Shown here piece after piece: positions 13,274 to 13,437 of a DNA stretch of 13,437 bases (the first letter of the stretch is position 1; each line of letters starts with the position of its first letter). A program made the translations under genes and the position numbers. Origin of the DNA: Caryophanales bacterium UBA6259 (GTDB lineage Bacteria > Bacillota > Bacilli > Tepidibacillales > Tepidibacillaceae); contig DJVJ01000009.1 of the NCBI GenBank assembly GCA_002441135.1, positions 1-13,437 on the forward strand, in the 5' to 3' direction. The notes under the pieces were generated by a model. It was not told where the DNA came from and made no database searches. It saw only the letters and a list, made by a program, of their open reading frames with translations.

Positions 13274-13340
13274 CTGCACGATGCAGGTCGTTCCATGTTA
13301 ACCACAGGACGTGGTTGTTTTTAATAGAACTTCCTTTTAA
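13271..13340 (-). repeat. Stem-loop repeat unit C, abutting the 5' end of 5S
   Basis: First stem GACCTGC/GCAGGTC (13271-13277 / 13283-13289), outer stem GTTCCAT/ATAGAAC (13290-13296 / 13324-13330), inner stem AACCAC/GTGGTT (13300-13305 / 13311-13316) with loop AGGAC. One outer pair is C-A on the plus strand but G-U in minus-strand RNA, which favours a structure in the rRNA precursor. The first stem shares its last 2-3 bases with the 5S 5' end. Confidence 0.8.
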
Positions 13341-13356
13341 AGGATGCAAGTCATCC
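13341..13356 (-). repeat. Truncated start of a fourth repeat unit
   Basis: AGGATGCAAGTC equals the first 12 bases of unit B with one change, then breaks into ATCC, leaving a small hairpin GGATG-CAAGT-CATCC. Confidence 0.6.
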
Positions 13357-13371
13357 TTATTATTCAATTTA

Positions 13372-13428
13372 AATTTTTATATTTTTTATATAATCATCGA
13401 CGAAGCGAGTTATAAAAATATAAAAATT
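13372..13428 (-). other. Long AT-rich hairpin upstream of 5S
   Basis: Arms 13372-13386 and 13414-13428 pair perfectly over 15 bp. A 3-nt bulge and 4 more pairs follow, with a 16-nt apical region that can form TCG/CGA (13397-13399 / 13406-13408). It lies in the leader or 23S-5S spacer of the 5S transcript. There is no U-run in terminator position beyond the arms themselves, so I call it only a structure. Confidence 0.6.
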
Positions 13429-13437
13429 CGCACCTTC

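Noticed and set aside
12798..13356. A CRISPR array
   Set aside because: The repeats are palindromic, vary in sequence, touch each other or flank an rRNA gene, and have no uniform spacers; no cas genes are near.
13110..13367. An 85-codon minus-strand open frame
   Set aside because: It lies across the 5S rRNA gene, its terminator and repeat unit C; the composition is that of structured RNA and no protein family is recognisable.
12780..13437. An insertion sequence or MITE
   Set aside because: There is no transposase, no single pair of terminal inverted repeats and no clear target duplication around the units, although a mobile origin of the repeat family cannot be excluded.

Overview
This is an AT-rich window from a low-GC Firmicute, almost certainly of the order Bacillales. 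It carries the recognisable ctsR-mcsA-mcsB-clpC-radA-disA order followed by yacL and ispD, and the proteins resemble their Bacillus subtilis counterparts along most of their length. The genus cannot be fixed from the sequence alone. Every gene I can support lies on the minus strand, so transcription runs from high to low coordinates.

Right end (about 12780-13437, a gene-poor stretch around an RNA gene): a 5S rRNA gene at about 13156-13273 is the 3' member of what is probably an rRNA operon whose 23S lies beyond the window edge. It is flanked on both sides by a family of roughly 62-nt stem-loop units that change in sequence while keeping their pairing. Downstream of it lie three terminator-like hairpins in series, a GC-rich hairpin cluster with repeated GGCCGTCGC words, and what looks like a collapsed copy of the 5S 3' end. 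This is the least explained and most interesting part of the window.

Middle (6586-12581): a HAD-family hydrolase and an MgtC/SapB-family membrane protein form a two-gene unit. The class III heat-shock operon ctsR-mcsA-mcsB-clpC follows. A CtsR operator (AGTCAAA-3-AGTCAAA) lies between the ctsR promoter region and start codon. CtsR represses, McsA and McsB (protein arginine kinase) inactivate and mark proteins, and ClpC unfolds marked proteins for ClpP. A perfect 14-bp-stem terminator separates clpC from the next genes.

Left (1-6386): radA (DNA recombination) and disA (c-di-AMP synthase and DNA scanning) are tightly coupled. They are followed by psd and pssA, the two steps of phosphatidylethanolamine synthesis, which are elsewhere in the B. 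subtilis chromosome. A terminator ends this unit. carD (RNA polymerase-binding regulator) then has its own promoter(s) and its own terminator. yacL (membrane PIN-TRAM protein) and ispD (isoprenoid synthesis, cut by the window edge) follow.

Several true starts are TTG or GTG placed 8-9 nt after a strong Shine-Dalgarno. In carD and the HAD gene an in-frame ATG is part of the ribosome binding site itself (ATGGAGG), so start calls that favour ATG would be wrong there.
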